Notes: a model not told the origin generated them from the sequence alone. Counted from the stretch's first letter, positions 50,054 to 63,676 are shown. The stretch is 64,000 bases of DNA from Heterostelium multicystogenum (GCA_003667245.1 RCNN01000495.1:1-64000); one strand, 5' to 3'. Program-made: numbers and translations.

Positions 50054-52275
50054 TTAATCATTGTTTGCGGGAAGTGGATTTATACATTTGTTCCACTGTT
50101 CCTGGTTTGCCAAAAACTCGGCTTCCAATGATTCCAATCTCTTAATAATTTCGGCACAATTTGGTCTCTTTTCGAATGCTGCGTCCCAGCAGTCTCTAAT
50201 CAATTGAGCAAACTTGGTGGACATTCCACTGGAATAGTTGGTCTCAATGCTTTCTTTGAAGTTTGAATGATAATCTGGAAATCATGTTGTAGATTCTGTA
50301 AAGTAGAGTAAATGTCGATTAATATTAAGTTGTTGCCAATTGTTGAGTAAGCCCATAACATACAGTGTATTCAGAAAAAAGGTCTTTCGTATCGCCCATG
50401 CACACATCTTGTTACCAACTCCCAAAGAATCATACCAATTGAATAGACGTCTGATTTGGTCGAAAATTGTTCTCCAAAATAGATTTCTGGCGCACAATAT
50501 GCCATTGTACCTCTCATCTTTGCCAATGTTTCCATATTACTACCGGTGTTGAATCTACTCAAACCGAAATCACATACTTTAATCTCCCATTTATCATTTA
50601 CCTAAAAATCATAATCGGTGAGTTAGTGGTGAACCGCTAGCCGGAATCGCCGATCAAACATACCAATAAATTAAGTGACTTTAAATCTCTGTGAACAATC
50701 TGTGGATTCCAGCTGTGAAGGCATTCTATACCCTTAGCAGTCTCCAATGCAAATCTAAATGTTTTCTCCCACTTAATATCCAGTTTATCATTATTCATAA
50801 CGTGATATAGACTACCCTTTGCGCAGTTCTCCATAACCATACATGGTTTTGGTTCTAAAACTGCACCATAAAAATATACAACATGTTTTGATCTGATAGC
50901 ACTGTAGTGTATTTGATGAAAGAGTGTCAGTAATCTATGGGGAGTCTAGTGATTGAAAGTGATCGATTGATTACCTCATAATTTGGAATTCCTTTTTGAA
51001 TTCTTGAATTTCTTTGTCCTCAGTCATTGATTTTAGAACTTTGATTGCAACCTCTTTGCCTTTGTATAAACCTTTATAGACTTTACCTGAACTACCTGCT
51101 CCAAGCTTCTCTGTATATTCAATTTCACCGTCGGATATAATATTGATATCGGTAATATGCTTTAGTTGATGAAGAGAGTCTCTCAATCCACTGTAGTCTG
51201 CGTCGGATGCAAAGTCTGGATCATCATCGAAAAGATGGGTGTGACTCAATGTTGTTGTTGTAGATGTAGTTGGTGTTGAAGGTGTTTGGAGTATCAGCTA
51301 CACATCATCATCATTCAAGCATTGTTAGCAACCCCGTATCTAGACACTTTGATGTCGACGATATTCAGATACATACCTTTAAGCAATGCAGTTGCTTTCA
51401 AAATCTTTAATCGGTGACCGGCAGCTGTAATTTTCATTTTATCCAAGATGGCTTCGTTCATGTCACCGAGTACATCAATAAACATCTCCTCCTGTACAAA
51501 TGCCATCTTGTATTGTTCTATGCCATTCTCGACGAGCCATGCAAAGAGATCTTCGTACTTCTTGATACGAGCAGCCATCTCCTTGTGGCCCTCAATCACA
51601 GCGAGTTCGTAGGGTGTCTTCTTCTCATTCTTGTGGGCACCGACGATGCTGACATCGGCACCGGCCTTTAGCAACACCGCCACAAGATCGTCACGACCCA
51701 GTCTGACGGCGTAGTGGAGGGGTGACTCCTGGTAGTTGTTCAGCAAGTTGACGTCGGCGTTGGCCTTCAGCAGCTGGTTGACCATCATCAAACGCACCGA
51801 GTTGTTGAAGATCGCTTTGTGCAGTGGTGTCTCACCATTGTTGTTCTGTGCGTTGACGTTGACGTGTTTCGAGAGGAATATCTGGAAGGGTTCCTGACAG
51901 TTCGGTGAACGGAACTTCTGGCAGTAGTAGTGGAGTGGTGTGTTCTTGTCATCGTTGCAAACGTCGACGTTGATGCCCTCGAACTGCAGCAGCCGCATGA
52001 GGATGCGATCCTCGGCGGCGACCGCTTGGTGGAGTGCGGTATATCCATTTTTGTCGCGTGTGTTGATGTCGGTTTTGCTGTCCTTGAACGCATTCAGCAG
52101 CATATCCAATATATTCGTCGAGATTCGAACGGATCGCTGCAGTCAGTGGTGAGTTGCCATAGGGGTCGAATGATGTCAGCATACGCGACACTCTGTTCTT
52201 GTTGTTCTTCAATAGTCGCTTGACCTTTGCAATGTCCTTTTGCTCTACAGCGTATAACAACTCTAGATCTGACAT
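50054..52275 (-). CDS. Ankyrin-SAM-TKL protein kinase
   Basis: The protein is a cytosolic signalling kinase of the tyrosine-kinase-like group. From 52275 it starts MSDLELLYAVEQKDIAKVKR. At least five ankyrin repeats follow (NGYTALHQAVAAEDRILMRL, DKNTPLHYYC, NGETPLHKAIF, YQESPLHYAVRLGRDDLVAV, and more). A SAM domain comes next (FAWLVENGIEQYKMAFVQEE, then LDKMKITAAGHRLKILKA). After an intron and a Thr-rich stretch, the kinase domain shows LGAGSSGKVYKGLYKG, VAIKVLK, the catalytic loop IVHRDLKSLNLL, VCDFGLS and MAYCAPEIYFGEQFSTKSDV, so all catalytic residues are present. The end is LRPTIPVECP region and RDCWDADPAKRP. Two frame breaks are needed (near 52110 and near 50380). Introns are at about 51300, 50870-50970, 50580-50660 and 50300-50380. 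Confidence 0.85.
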
Positions 52276-53325
52276 TTCTTGCTATATATAGATAGTGCTA
52301 TTACTAATGTTAAATTTCTTCTGCTGTTGCTGTGTTGTGTTGGTGTTGCTGTGTTGATGATGTAGTTCTCGAATTTCCTATTCTAAACTATTGGTTTAAC
52401 TATTTTAGTTATTGGATTAGATTGGATTGAATTTGGTGATGGAGGTTGATGTTTGAACTTGTTATCTAATTATTACTTTTAAAGTAATAAAACTGTCACA
52501 ACTAACTAACTACACAACAACGATACTTCTACTATCAATTTCAATATGCTTTATGATATGCTATTGTTGTTATTGTTTGTTTGCTACTTTTGTTTTAATA
52601 TGGTAGTAGGTTGATAGGTGTCAAACAAATAAGTTTGTTAAGTGATGATTATTAAGTTTATATTAAATTGTGATTTTTTAAGTGTTATTGTTGTTGTTGT
52701 TAGTGTTGGTGTTGTTGGTTGTTATGTATGACTGAGGTTGAGGGTGAGTATTGGATTGGTATGGTATTGTATGTGTTTTTGTATGTGTGTTGCTGATGAT
52801 TATTATTTATAAATATTTTTAAAAATTATATATGATTTTTTTTAAAAACAAATTTCCCCCTTTTGTAAAAAAAATCCAAATTCAAAATTTTATTTATAAA
52901 GTCACTAGTTTCTAGTTTTTCCAAAAATCTCTTTCTTTTTTATATTGCAAATCACTCTCATCCAAAGAAATAGACAGTTGTAATACTACTCTACTATTAT
53001 TGTTGATTTCTTTTTTATTTATTTAATTATTTATCTATTGGTTGTTGGATTGGTATTTGTCGTAAATGGAAATTTTACAAATAAAACCCAGTTGCCAAGT
53101 AATGTCATTTTGATTGATTTGACCTTGGTCTTGTATCATTCACTGATCATGATTCCACGAATGGTTTTTTTTTTTTTTTTGGTATAATAAAAAATCAAAA
53201 AATTTTCAAAATATTTTCTTTGATTGGATCTGCAGCGAGGTGATGGTGTGAGTATTGTTTGTGTAAGTAAGTGATCTGATCTAACAATTGATTACCTCGA
53301 GGAAATACTACTCATTTATGAAACG
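52276..53325. other. Intergenic region between divergent genes
   Basis: Rich in GTT repeats (near 52690) and T/A tracts (T run near 53166). It must hold the promoters of the kinase and of the solenoid gene. No gene was seen. Confidence 0.5.
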
Positions 53326-55995
53326 ATGAATAGATTCATAAAATCAACCTCAACTTCCTTCTATAGTATATACAGGTATAACCAGAGTAGTAGTATTGGT
53401 CTTTGCAGTAGTAATAATTTAAAGTTATCGACATTTCTTTGTTGCAGTAGTAGTAATAGTCTCAGCAACAGTGGAAGTTGTAGATATTTAATATCATCTT
53501 CATCATCATCCTCATCAACTTCGAATACTTCATCTTCTTCCTCCTCTACAGCTTCATCAAAAGACCTACTTGGCGAAAAGAATAAGAAAAAGCATGGTAT
53601 TAAGAGAGCTAAGCAGCATGAGCAGGCTTTGTACACTTGGTAAAAGCAGCAATAAAAGCACCAAAGGAAGATGAAAGTTGGAAATCGTAAATATCGTCAG
53701 GGTCTTTGTTGAATACCATCAGTGTGATTGTTAATTGTTGATATTTTATCACTTACTCAAGTAATATTGTAGAGTATATGGATTCACTGGTAAATCTTAG
53801 TCAGATAGACGAACTCATTGCAAATGTAAATCATATCAACTGGAAACAGGGTATTCCGTCGCCGGTCGTTGGCGTTGTTGCACAACACCTACGAGAAATA
53901 CTCGAAAAACAATTAGCAAGAGCACAAAGTGCAAATAATGCATTCTGGAAAACTAGTAATCAAAGTCCAAATCCTCACAACAACTTGGCTTCTTGCTTAA
54001 TTTCATTGTATTTGGCTAGTGGCTTAAAGGAGCAGGCAGACGAGGTTGTGAGAATGGTCCAAAGCAATGACATCTATGTAATGATGCTTCTGAAGCAGCT
54101 GCGGACATCTGGACCAGAGGCAGCATTGCGATACTTTCTCAAGACACCAGCTTTGGTCAACTTTGAAACCTCTCCGAAATTTGTAGATTTCATGCTTGAA
54201 ATGCAGAGCAACCAATGGACAACAACAAATACCTATTACAAAGGACTTCTTCAATTCATGGAAGTCAGCTACTCACAACTCATACACTCGCAGAACTTTG
54301 ATAAGATTATTACACACTTCTCAACCGATACACTTTCGGCTTTCATTGTTTTGGTTGAATCATTCAAGCAACAAGCCATAGTTGAGCAACAGCACCATGA
54401 TGTTAAGCTCTACAGCGAGCTGCTTAATAACATTGAGATTTCAATTGATACACAACTCTCCAAGAATGTGGTTTCCAATATTCTCTCATCAATAGTGCTG
54501 CACCTTCTCATACTTGACCAATATAGCTTGGCACTAAAGTGGTATACTCGAAGAGTAAGATACTCACTTTCTCCAGACCGCGACTCTATCTTCCACTTTA
54601 TGCATTACCATGAAGGAAAAAGTAACAACACTGATAAGAAGCTCTATGAATATTGGAACACACTCAGGTTTGATTATGGATTCCTCAAAAAAATGGATGG
54701 TCCCGCAAGAATGGACTACAATCGACGATTCCTTTATTATTTACAACAGGGATTAAAATTGGACAAAATGTCACCTCAGGTGCTACAATCCACTTTGGCA
54801 TCGTTTGGCAGCAGAGTAGGTTCATCACCATTTGCCCCTACTGCTCCAACTGCCAGCGAGATTGAGCTTGACAAAGAGCTAGAGCAGTGCAGTGGATTCG
54901 ACAATTTATGTAGGACTATTTACAACTGTATTTCGCAGTCGCCAGATGGCATCCCCAGTGGAACCAGGCTTCTACAGGGATTTATTATGGTGAGAGAGAT
55001 GCGTTCCAGTTATTTCCCACATTTCCATGCAGGACTCCCACAATACATCCGACCACTTGCATTCTTTGCAGGTGACTACTCAAAACTAAAGACTTATATC
55101 TCCGAGACTATTAATTATCTAGATAATAATAATCCACTTGTATTCCGCAACAATACAATGATATTGAACTATTTGGTTTCTGGATTGTCGCAGGCGAAGG
55201 AAGCAGATCTTCTAATATCGCTGATGTCAAAGATGGTATCGCAAAATATTCTTTTGTTCGACTGGGCAATTGAATCATCATTCTCATTTTTTCACCAAAA
55301 TCAACATCTACCCTGAACAGCTTATTAGCAAGATGGAACCACTCTATGCCAACGGCAAATCATACACCTTTATTCAAAACTGTAAATTAAACTGGCTCAT
55401 CACCAAACTGGCATCAGAAACAATTGACACCAATTCAATTGGATCAATAATCAAATATGTCGGAAGAATCCACCAACCAACCTTGCAAACTCATAGTATC
55501 ATTTTGAAGCTCTTCACTTTAGAAAATCAAATGCAACCAACAGAGTATCTAAATACAGACAGAATGCTACAGTATCTCGACAGACACTTACCAAAAGGAA
55601 CATTCCAAATGAAGCACACTTCAATTATCGATCATCTACTGGAGATATCTGCGAATGGAAATAGCGAGGCACTCAAAGTGGCCAAACAACATGCTGAACA
55701 TTACTACGAGCAATTCCTCAAAAAAGAGAATCTCAGCTTGCTCCTGGTATTCTCATTGTCCAAGGTTATTGAAGATCCAGTTGCAATGGTGAATATCTTT
55801 AATCAATTCCCCGTTGCCAAGGGATACCAGCGAGAGCTGATCGAGAACATCAAGAAACACAACGAAGTCGTCCAAGATAAATCACTTGAGCGACGACTGC
55901 AGTCTAAAGATATCTTCTCATTCGCACATATTCCGACAACAAGACTAACACCCGAGGCAGCCATTTTCATATCTGAAAAGATATTAAATAAATGA
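53326..55995 (+). CDS. Mitochondrial-type alpha-solenoid protein, tandem paralogue 1
   Basis: The first part (53326-53643) starts MNRFIKSTSTSFYSIYRYNQ, a Ser-rich, basic N-terminus without acidic residues, as in mitochondrial presequences. It ends in KKKHGIKRAKQHEQALY. After a frame break or an intron (about 53640-53770) the body starts with MDSLVNLSQIDELIANVNHI at 53778 and runs to 55316. One frame break joins it to a second part that ends at 55995 (FISEKILNK). The body is all-helical with PPR/TPR-like pairs such as LASCLISLYLASGLKEQADE and LALKWYTRRVRYSLSP. I do not recognise the family. It is closely related in layout to the next gene, so a tandem duplication is likely. An organellar RNA-binding role is possible but not shown. 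Confidence 0.6.
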
Positions 55996-56163
55996 TCACG
56001 ATTATCATAGCAAGAAGAAGTGGAATTGACTCAAAAAATTTCCAACAAAAACAGAAAAAAAACAAAAACGAAAGTCGTTTGATACATTTGATTGCATTTT
56101 CCTTTTTAAAAATATTCATATGATCTTATTTATAGATAGATATACATACTTAATTTCTTAAGG

Positions 56164-58445
56164 ATGATGAAGCTATTTCCAACTCCAAAACAGGGGTATC
56201 GTTATTGCTTTACTACACATATCCAACTTTTTAATTATAGTAGTGGAAGTGGAAGTGAAGTTGGAGTGGAAGTGCTGGAAATGGTTCAGCTATCCCTAGC
56301 AGCCGGAATGAAAACAACACTCAGAGTAGTAGCAGCACTATAAAGACAAACTATCGTCTGGTCAAATCAAAGCCATTAAATTATCATAGTAACTTTAATC
56401 ATTCTCATTTTACAAAGAATAAACCATTGCACCAATCACATATTTCATCAACAAGACAACAAACAGATATAGCGAATGTAAATATAAACAAGAATAATAA
56501 TAACAGTGATAGTAGTATTAGTAGTAATAGTAGTAGTAATATACAAATACAACCAGGAACAACAGAATATAATGATTTTTAGTGAAGCTCAAGCATATTA
56601 TAGACAGTCTATCTAGATGTGACGATCGTATGATATTTAAAAAATGGATGGAGTATGAAAGTGAAATACCTCCTTACTATAGAGCATCGGCATTGTGCAG
56701 TGTTTTGCGAAGCAAGCGATCGCATTTCGCCAATGAAATCGTCATTGGAAAGCTCATGGAAAGACCTGCGACACCTGCAATTCCATTGTTTTTCGACGTA
56801 TTATTGCTGCTGTCGATGCCAGAATGCAACCAATACGATGTTGATGGAAACAAGAGAGATTTTCAATTTGTAAATAAGAAGATACTCGATATGGTCTACA
56901 ATATGAAGGATCAGAGACAGAGAGATGAACTCTTTAAGTATCTTATCAGCTCCTACCTGCAGTTGGGACGCTATGATCTTGCGTTAAGATGGTATGCCCG
57001 TGTGGCGACTGCACCTTTGACTGATATTGCTAGACCAATCTGTGTGTTCAATTTTATTATGCATCATGACCTACGCATTCAGAAAATGAATGATGAAGGA
57101 CAGGCTGCTTCAGTAGAGATTGAAGAAAATGATTCGCTCCTTCTGGAACTTGAAGGTGTACACCAAGGAAATTCAACAAAACGCATACCAGCAATATAAA
57201 GAAAGCCAAAGCAATCTTAGGAAGCGTACATTTATCAGCGATGTAGAGGCTCAATACCAACTCTCTCAAACAGACCAAAAACTGGAGCAAGCAATCTCCA
57301 CACGTCATCTCGAGAACATCAAAACGCTTCTGTTCAATTACTACTTTAAATTCGATATTATTCCACCGGGAACTCTGCTGATCGACGCCATTCTATTGGT
57401 AACCGACCCAAACAACCACCAATTGTACAGAGACTTCATACACAGCATACCTGGAAACTCAGCCAACGACCACAAGGCAATTCTCTTCCACCCTGCCCCA
57501 TACATCACATTGACACTCTCTGATCCAAACGAGCGTCTATCATACCTCCATCTGCTCTCACCACAGCTTTATATCCACAATGCTCGTATTATACAGTCAA
57601 TCATCACCGATCTCTTCAATGCACAGGAGGACCACAAAGCTATTTTATTCTTTTTGAAATCGGCTAGAAAACCAAATGTCTTCTCAATTATCGCCAAAAA
57701 GATGCAGATACTCAAGAAGTACTGTCAGCTTGAGGAAGACGTCTATACTCAGATGTCCTTAATGGAGCAGTGGGTTGAGTTGTGGCGTACTGGACCCGAT
57801 GGCATTCCAAACGAATTGAAAGCACTCTATGCTGTTCACCTGCTTCAAGTTGATAATTTTGACAAAGCAACAGAAATACTCGACTCAATATCCCACGACA
57901 TTCAGTTGTATCGCAATATACCGAAACTGATAGAGGCTAGGATGGAGTCGATACTACGTCCACTTTCAAAGACCAAAAACAAACAAATTCAGATCGAAGA
58001 TATAGACTCCAAATCATTTTATGAGCAGCTGAACTTCCCTACTAAAGAACAGAGCACCTACTATGATAAGATCATTTTTACAACAGCACTCTTCAGAGTA
58101 ATCAACAAGCTGGGCGTTAGTCCATGGTTGATTCTCGAGTATATAGACAAGAATCCAGAGATATTCAATAATACCAAGAGCCTACCATCATCACTACTCT
58201 ATCAAATGGTAAAGAGGCAATCCTCTTCGCCACAACTTAAACTTTTGATTCAATACCCAGAGATAAAGACCTATCATGAACCACTTAAGAATCTGCTGAG
58301 TCGACTTATCAGCTTCAACATTGTCGAGATCAATTTAATCTACTCGAATTTCCCGCAAAAGCGTGTACCACCTGAGCTTATCATCAATGCTGATAATCTG
58401 CAATTTATTGATCAATATCATAAACAAATTTCAATAAATGCATAA
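56164..58445 (+). CDS. Mitochondrial-type alpha-solenoid protein, tandem paralogue 2
   Basis: The start at 56164 gives MMKLFPTPKQGYRYCFTTHI, a presequence-like N-terminus, and an Asn/Ser-rich stretch in a shifted frame (56270-56580) follows. The helical body begins KLKHIIDSLSRCDDRMIFKK, with a tell-tale segment YLQLGRYDLALRWYARVATA that matches LALKWYTRRVRYSLSP of the upstream gene, and FIMHH against FMHYH at the same distance. A frame break near 57170 joins to the second part (TFISDVEAQYQLSQTDQKLE to FIDQYHKQISINA, stop 58445). Three breaks in all. The family is unknown and appears amoeba-specific, as far as I can tell. It lies 170 bp after the first paralogue in the same orientation. Confidence 0.6.
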
Positions 58446-58456
58446 GCCAAACAATT

Positions 58457-60227
58457 CTAACTCATCTTGACAATACAAGCTCCACAATCTCTTCGGTTTG
58501 ATCTATCATCATTGAGTATTGGTGTCCATTGATTGATGTCGATGTAATAGATGTAGCTATTTAGCCCATCCAACAAGAGGATATATCTCCGGTCCGTCTT
58601 TGGCACTGTATGATAAAGTAATCTATTAAGTGGCTCTGTTCCAAGCACACTCAACTCTTTGGTATTCATTGTGGCTACATTGACCATGATAAACTTCATA
58701 GCTGTCAAGATGAATATGTTTCCTAAATCATCATGACACATCTTAAACTTGTCCGAATGTATCGATACGTCACATGGGATCTTCAACTTGTTTACCACTG
58801 TTCGAAGGTTTGGATTGAATATGTTGATGGCGAGCCGATCATACTTTACTTTCACCAAATAGATAAGATCATTGAAAACGAATGACAGATCGATGTTGCT
58901 CAAGCTGGCTATGGTTGCATGCTTGGTGAATTGCTGCGATACGACATTGAACTGCGATACCAAAGTATCTTGTCTATTGTGGCTGTCGAACAAGTAGATG
59001 TTGGAATACCCATCGTAGCACACCGATGCGAAATCACAAGGCTCAATATCTTTCATCTCTTGATATACATCTATACTATCGCTTTTAATTGAGTATCTCT
59101 GAAACAGATTACACATAGAAGGCCCACCAAAACTATAGATATAGTCGCCAACTCTGATCGTTGAAGACTCATACCACGAGTCCCTAAGTTTGCAATTAAG
59201 ATGTTCAATCTTCACTGAAGGCGTCTGTTTTTCATGGAGGTCCGTTATATCTATGCATGAGAGCCTGTCGTCCTTATCACTTAAAATAACATAAACCGAT
59301 GGATTACTATCAGCCTGTCTGACCTTCACTTGGAAAGCTAGATGAACGTCTTGTTTAAAAGTTTTTAAGAATCGATCATTGACATCCAAAGCATATATAG
59401 GATGCTGATCTTGCTTTGATTGTTGGATAGCAGCGCCTCCGACGCCATCAACACTAGAGTTGATAAAATACTTGCAAATTGAGTGGAGTATCAAGTAATC
59501 TTGGTGATCGACATCACTATAGCTACAGTCCTTGTTGAAATAGAATAAAGAATTGCAATTTCTTTGTATGAAGTCATTGTAGTCCAACGACTGTTGTATT
59601 GATTTGATGATATTTTCCACTTGATAATTTTTCTATTGCGTCGCCGTCATCAAGTTTGGTGTTGACGTCTAGTGAAGTAGTATTACTCTCTAGACCACTA
59701 TGTTGTGGAACCGCGATTGAATTGGCTATAAATACCAATTCTTTCATCTGTCAATTGATTTGAGAATTGATTGCTCAGCTTTATCTTTATGGAAAGCCAA
59801 AGGCTTCTTTAGCCTGTGTTCCTCAATGACGAGATATTCATGTAACTTTGCAAACTGGTTGGCAATTTCATCTTCAACTTGAGTGATGTTAGAATAATCG
59901 CCAATCAACAACTTAATATTGTTCCAAATATTTGTAATATCATCCTGAAACTTTAAATTTACTGCAAACGTGACTCTGGTTGAATGAATTTCTGATGTCA
60001 TCAATATGCTCAACTGCAGAATGGCCAGCTATTGTCGCATGATTATCTTTACACTGCAAACACATCAAACGCTTACACTCGAAGCATATCAGCTTAAAAG
60101 GCTGATTAGGGTGGTCGGTACAGCGTGTCCCAGGCACACAATGCTCTAGCTTTTGTTTTTTAGATGTATTCCCCTCTTCACTTGCAACGCTATCCCTATC
60201 TATCTTGTTTTTATGATCGATATTCAT
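58457..60227 (-). CDS. B-box zinc finger / beta-propeller-like protein
   Basis: The N-terminus (60227, MNIDHKNKIDRDSVASEEG) has an Lys-rich stretch and a B-box: CTDHPNQPFKLICFECKRLM, CLQCKDNHATIAGH and SAVEHIDDI. A helical region follows (DDITNIWNNIKLLIGDYSNI, then ANQFAKLHEYLVIEEHRLKK), probably coiled coil. The C-terminal part (59620-58457) resembles a kelch-type propeller, with repeats such as GDYIYSFGGPSMCNLFQRYS and YDGYSNIYLFDSHN. This layout is common in a dictyostelid family of unknown role. At least three frame breaks are needed (near 59960, 59750 and 59620). The stop is only 12 bp from the stop of the convergent solenoid gene. Confidence 0.7.
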
Positions 60228-60327
60228 TTGCTTGTGTTTTGTGCTTAACTATTGGTATTTTATTTAAAATGGAATGAAAGCATTGTCATTTGATTAAAAA
60301 ACAAAATTGGGAGGTGCTTTGACATTT

Positions 60328-61134
60328 TTATATGAGTGGCAATCTTTCTTCTGGGGCTTGTTTTTCACTGTAGTAAGATTTATCCACGTAAACTGGCTCA
60401 CAGTAGGGTGTCTCGTCACCGATCAAGGTGTCTTCGATTGACTTGCTCTGGAGGGCATTCTCTTCGTCGTTCTTTACTTGGAAGGAATAGACATCGGTTG
60501 GCTCCAGCTCCCAGCTGTCCTTCTCGTGGATTTTGTTAACAACATAGTATTGGAGAACCAATGTGAGCATTGTGAAGGCAAATACCAAGAGACCCATCAA
60601 AAATGCGCTGGCTCCACAAGTGATATCGCCACCCCAGCTCTGGTTAAGGAGAAGGGTGAGGGTGTTGGGGAAACCAGTTGGAACGAACTGGTTGACTCCA
60701 GAAACCATGACCCATGATCCATAGAAGGATGTCGATGCAAGGATACAGATGACTGGTACCATTGCGAATACCATTGGGATGACTAGGAACATGAATCCGA
60801 TGATGAATGTCTGAGTGGGAGATGATCCATAGAGTCCAACGATTGCATTGGCCATCCAAGTTGATGTGATCAATCCGATGATGGTGCATGGGAATCTCTT
60901 ATACTTCAAACATGTGAAGGAAAGTACTAGTGAGGTAAGGAATGACAACACTATATGAACTGGAACACTCAGTGAGACTGCCAAAGACAACCAATAGATT
61001 GCAATTGCACCCATGATTGAGCCAAAGAAACTCATTACAATATCGATACATCTATATCCAAACACACTGACCAAAAATCCACCAAACATACAACCGAATC
61101 CTATCAATTGTTCAGTTGGGATTCCAAAATACAT
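60328..61134 (-). CDS. TMEM198-like multi-pass membrane protein
   Basis: The protein has 268 residues in one intact frame, starting MYFGIPTEQLIGFGCMFGGF. About seven hydrophobic segments are visible, among them DIVMSFFGSIMGAIAIYWLS, SVPVHIVLSFLTSLVLSFT and SAFLMGLLVFAFTMLTLVLQ. The FGYRCIDIVMSFFGSIMG stretch and topology fit the TMEM198/DUF4203 group; the match is by pattern. The C-terminal tail is charged (ESYEC-like region, SKSIEDTLIGDE) and probably cytosolic. The location may be the plasma membrane or an endomembrane. It is convergent to nothing nearby: the B-box gene starts 100 bp beyond its stop, on the same strand. Confidence 0.65.
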   Translation of the reverse strand: MYFGIPTEQLIGFGCMFGGFLVSVFGYRCIDIVMSFFGSIMGAIAIYWLSLAVSLSVPVHIVLSFLTSLVLSFTCLKYKRFPCTIIGLITSTWMANAIVGLYGSSPTQTFIIGFMFLVIPMVFAMVPVICILASTSFYGSWVMVSGVNQFVPTGFPNTLTLLLNQSWGGDITCGASAFLMGLLVFAFTMLTLVLQYYVVNKIHEKDSWELEPTDVYSFQVKNDEENALQSKSIEDTLIGDETPYCEPVYVDKSYYSEKQAPEERLPLI

Positions 61135-62173
61135 TGTTGTTTTTATATTTTTATTTATATGTATTATATATACAAAAGGAAAAAGAGAATTTATTTAACA
61201 ACTAATATATATAAATTTAAGTAATAAGTGTAGAAATGATGAAGTTAAATTAGACAATTGAATTAATAATAATAATTATTATGTATTACTATTAAAGTTT
61301 AATTGTTGGAATATTTGATTGACTGATTGATTGTTTGTTTGATTGATTGATATAATTTGATTACTGACTGGATTACCTACTATTATTAATTATATTATTA
61401 ACTTAGTCAGTGTTATGCACATGATGTAAATAATCATATTTCTCTACATATATATATTTAATACTTTCCAATTTAATATTAAGTATAATTTAATTTAATT
61501 TAATATAATTATAATAATTTATTCAATCTTCATTAACATCACATGAGTGTTAGTTTAGTGAGCGAGTAGTATAGTACTAATTAAAGAAATAAAGTGAAAT
61601 AAGCAGTGCATGCTGTTGAGCTATTTAAATGTGATACGATAATAATAATCTTATCATTTGTTTTACATTGAATACAATTTGGCCCATACAACACCCAAAC
61701 TTATTTGAACATTGATGAAAGCAGAATTGAAAGTCAAAATTAAGAACCCTATCATTAATAACCATACTGACACCTAACCCATTTCATCTCATCCATCTAT
61801 TATCCCATAGGAACTCTATTTATATGATATACTATATCACTAGTATAACATATATATATATACATTTATATAGAGGTATGTGTAATAGTGTAGTTGTTGT
61901 TTATGTGTTGATTAACTGGTGGGTGGGGGTGAATGAATAAACAAACACCACTAATTTGATGTTTGAGTATTCTCCAATACCACCCAAATAAAATTACTAA
62001 AATTGTTCCATTTTATTTTGAAATTACAAACAAACTACAGGAGGATCACCACAAAATAAAAAGTTGCAAAGATGCATTTTTTAATATATTAATATTAAGT
62101 GAAATTACATTTATATGTTGATTAACAACTCTGTTCGTTCACCCCTCTTTTAAATAAATACATTAGTTAATTA
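61135..62173. other. AT-rich intergenic region
   Basis: Between the divergent membrane protein and tubulin cofactor genes. It has TA runs near 61850 and TTTAA tracts. No gene was seen. Confidence 0.6.
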
Positions 62174-63676
62174 ATGAGCACCCTCAATCAAGCGGATCAT
62201 GATAGCAACACAGCAACCCCACCAATAATAATAACAACAACAACAACAACAACAATGAAGCTATACAGAACATTGCTTTAAAAATAGAGCAACGCGAAGA
62301 GATCAGAGCAATTGAGAAAAGAAGAAACAAGGAACTTCACGAACAAAGACAATTTGGATCTTACCACTACTGACAAAGTAAAAGAGACTGTAAAATGATA
62401 TTAATATTTTTGCATAAAGGTACATCTAGCTAGATTGATCTTAAAAGTCAATCATCATCAATCAAGTCAGTTTAATTATTCAAGCTAAATCTAACATCTT
62501 TAAATGTTATCAATTAAGGAATGCAATGAAAGAATCGACAAACTAAGTGAAACGGATACATCATCTGCATCCTCATCTGAAAATATACAAATGAAACTCA
62601 AGAGATAACATCATTGATCTCTTTGATGAAAGAGATATTCCAAGAGAACTCAATCATTTTACCTGCATTCGAACTTAAGAACATTACATCTGTAACTATT
62701 TGACAATCATCCTTCACTACTGCTTGTACTTTGTATTAATACTGGAAACCAGATTTTGTCAAAGCTGGAACTCAAAACTTCAGGAAACAAAGAACAAAGT
62801 ACAGCCTAAACAGAAATTCATATTCGTAAAGAAAAAAGAAAGCTGCCACCACTACATCTACAACAAAGACAACTCCTCCAACAAACAAAACAACAGAGAA
62901 TGTAAATGCAATAGAAAAAGAAAAAGGGCAACTGGACAATACTACACCAATATGTATGATATCCAAACTTTGGAATTGAATTGAAACAATGTTACTCACC
63001 AATGATTAGTGAATTTAGAAAAAAAATTAAAAAATCAAAAGAATAGAAAGATACACTTCCCTGAAGATATAGAATCACCAACAGATTCCACTACCTCTAC
63101 AACAATTAAACGACCTCTCCATTTCTTTTTGTAGAGCAGTGTGAAATATTACAATTGGTACCACCTTAACATCGCTGAAGATTGACAACGTCTTCGCTTC
63201 ACCATCAAACAAGGACTATAATCAATGCTAAAGTTGAGATCGACGGTTCCGTCTTTATTGATTCTTGTAGCAATGTAAAGTTCTATCTGAAAAGCAAGAC
63301 AAGTAAGTAAATTATACCAAACACAAAATCTATCTATAGCAACGTCACACTTCTCACTCTCATCACTCTCAACCCATTAATTACAATCTATTTGTATTTT
63401 AAACATTCCGAATTTAATTTAAATTTATCTTCATTTGTTGACTTTTAGATAAGAATCCACAAATGTCTTGGCTGCCAATTTTACATTTACACTAAGAGTC
63501 ACCCCATCGTAGAAAACTGCAAAGATATTGGATTTGCACCATACAGTACTGAGCCAGAAGATGTAAATAATCCATTTTGGTGCCAAGTGAATGATTTCGA
63601 CTGGCTCCAAGCAAAGCAGTCACCCAACTGGCATTTAATACCAAGCGAACACAGAGATTACATCCATTTTAATTAA
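62174..63676 (+). CDS. tbcc: Tubulin-binding cofactor C
   Basis: Cofactor C stimulates GTP hydrolysis by beta-tubulin in the folding supercomplex. The start at 62174 gives MSTLNQADHDSNTATPP and a Thr run made of ACA/AAC triplets. The N-terminal helical part (KIEQREEIRAIEKRRNKEL, then ERIDKLSETDTSS and ISLMKEIFQENSII) lies in changing frames. A Lys/Thr-rich linker follows. The C-terminal beta-helix is convincing: VEIDGSVFIDSCSNVKFYL, and, after an intron, IRIHKCLGCQFYIYTKSHPI, VENCKDIGFAPYSTEPEDV, and WCQVNDFDWLQAKQSPNWHL, ending at 63676. The IGFAPYS and DFDWL...SPNW motifs are family signatures. I count at least five frame breaks upstream. Introns lie at about 62395-62515 and 63305-63448. 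Confidence 0.8.
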
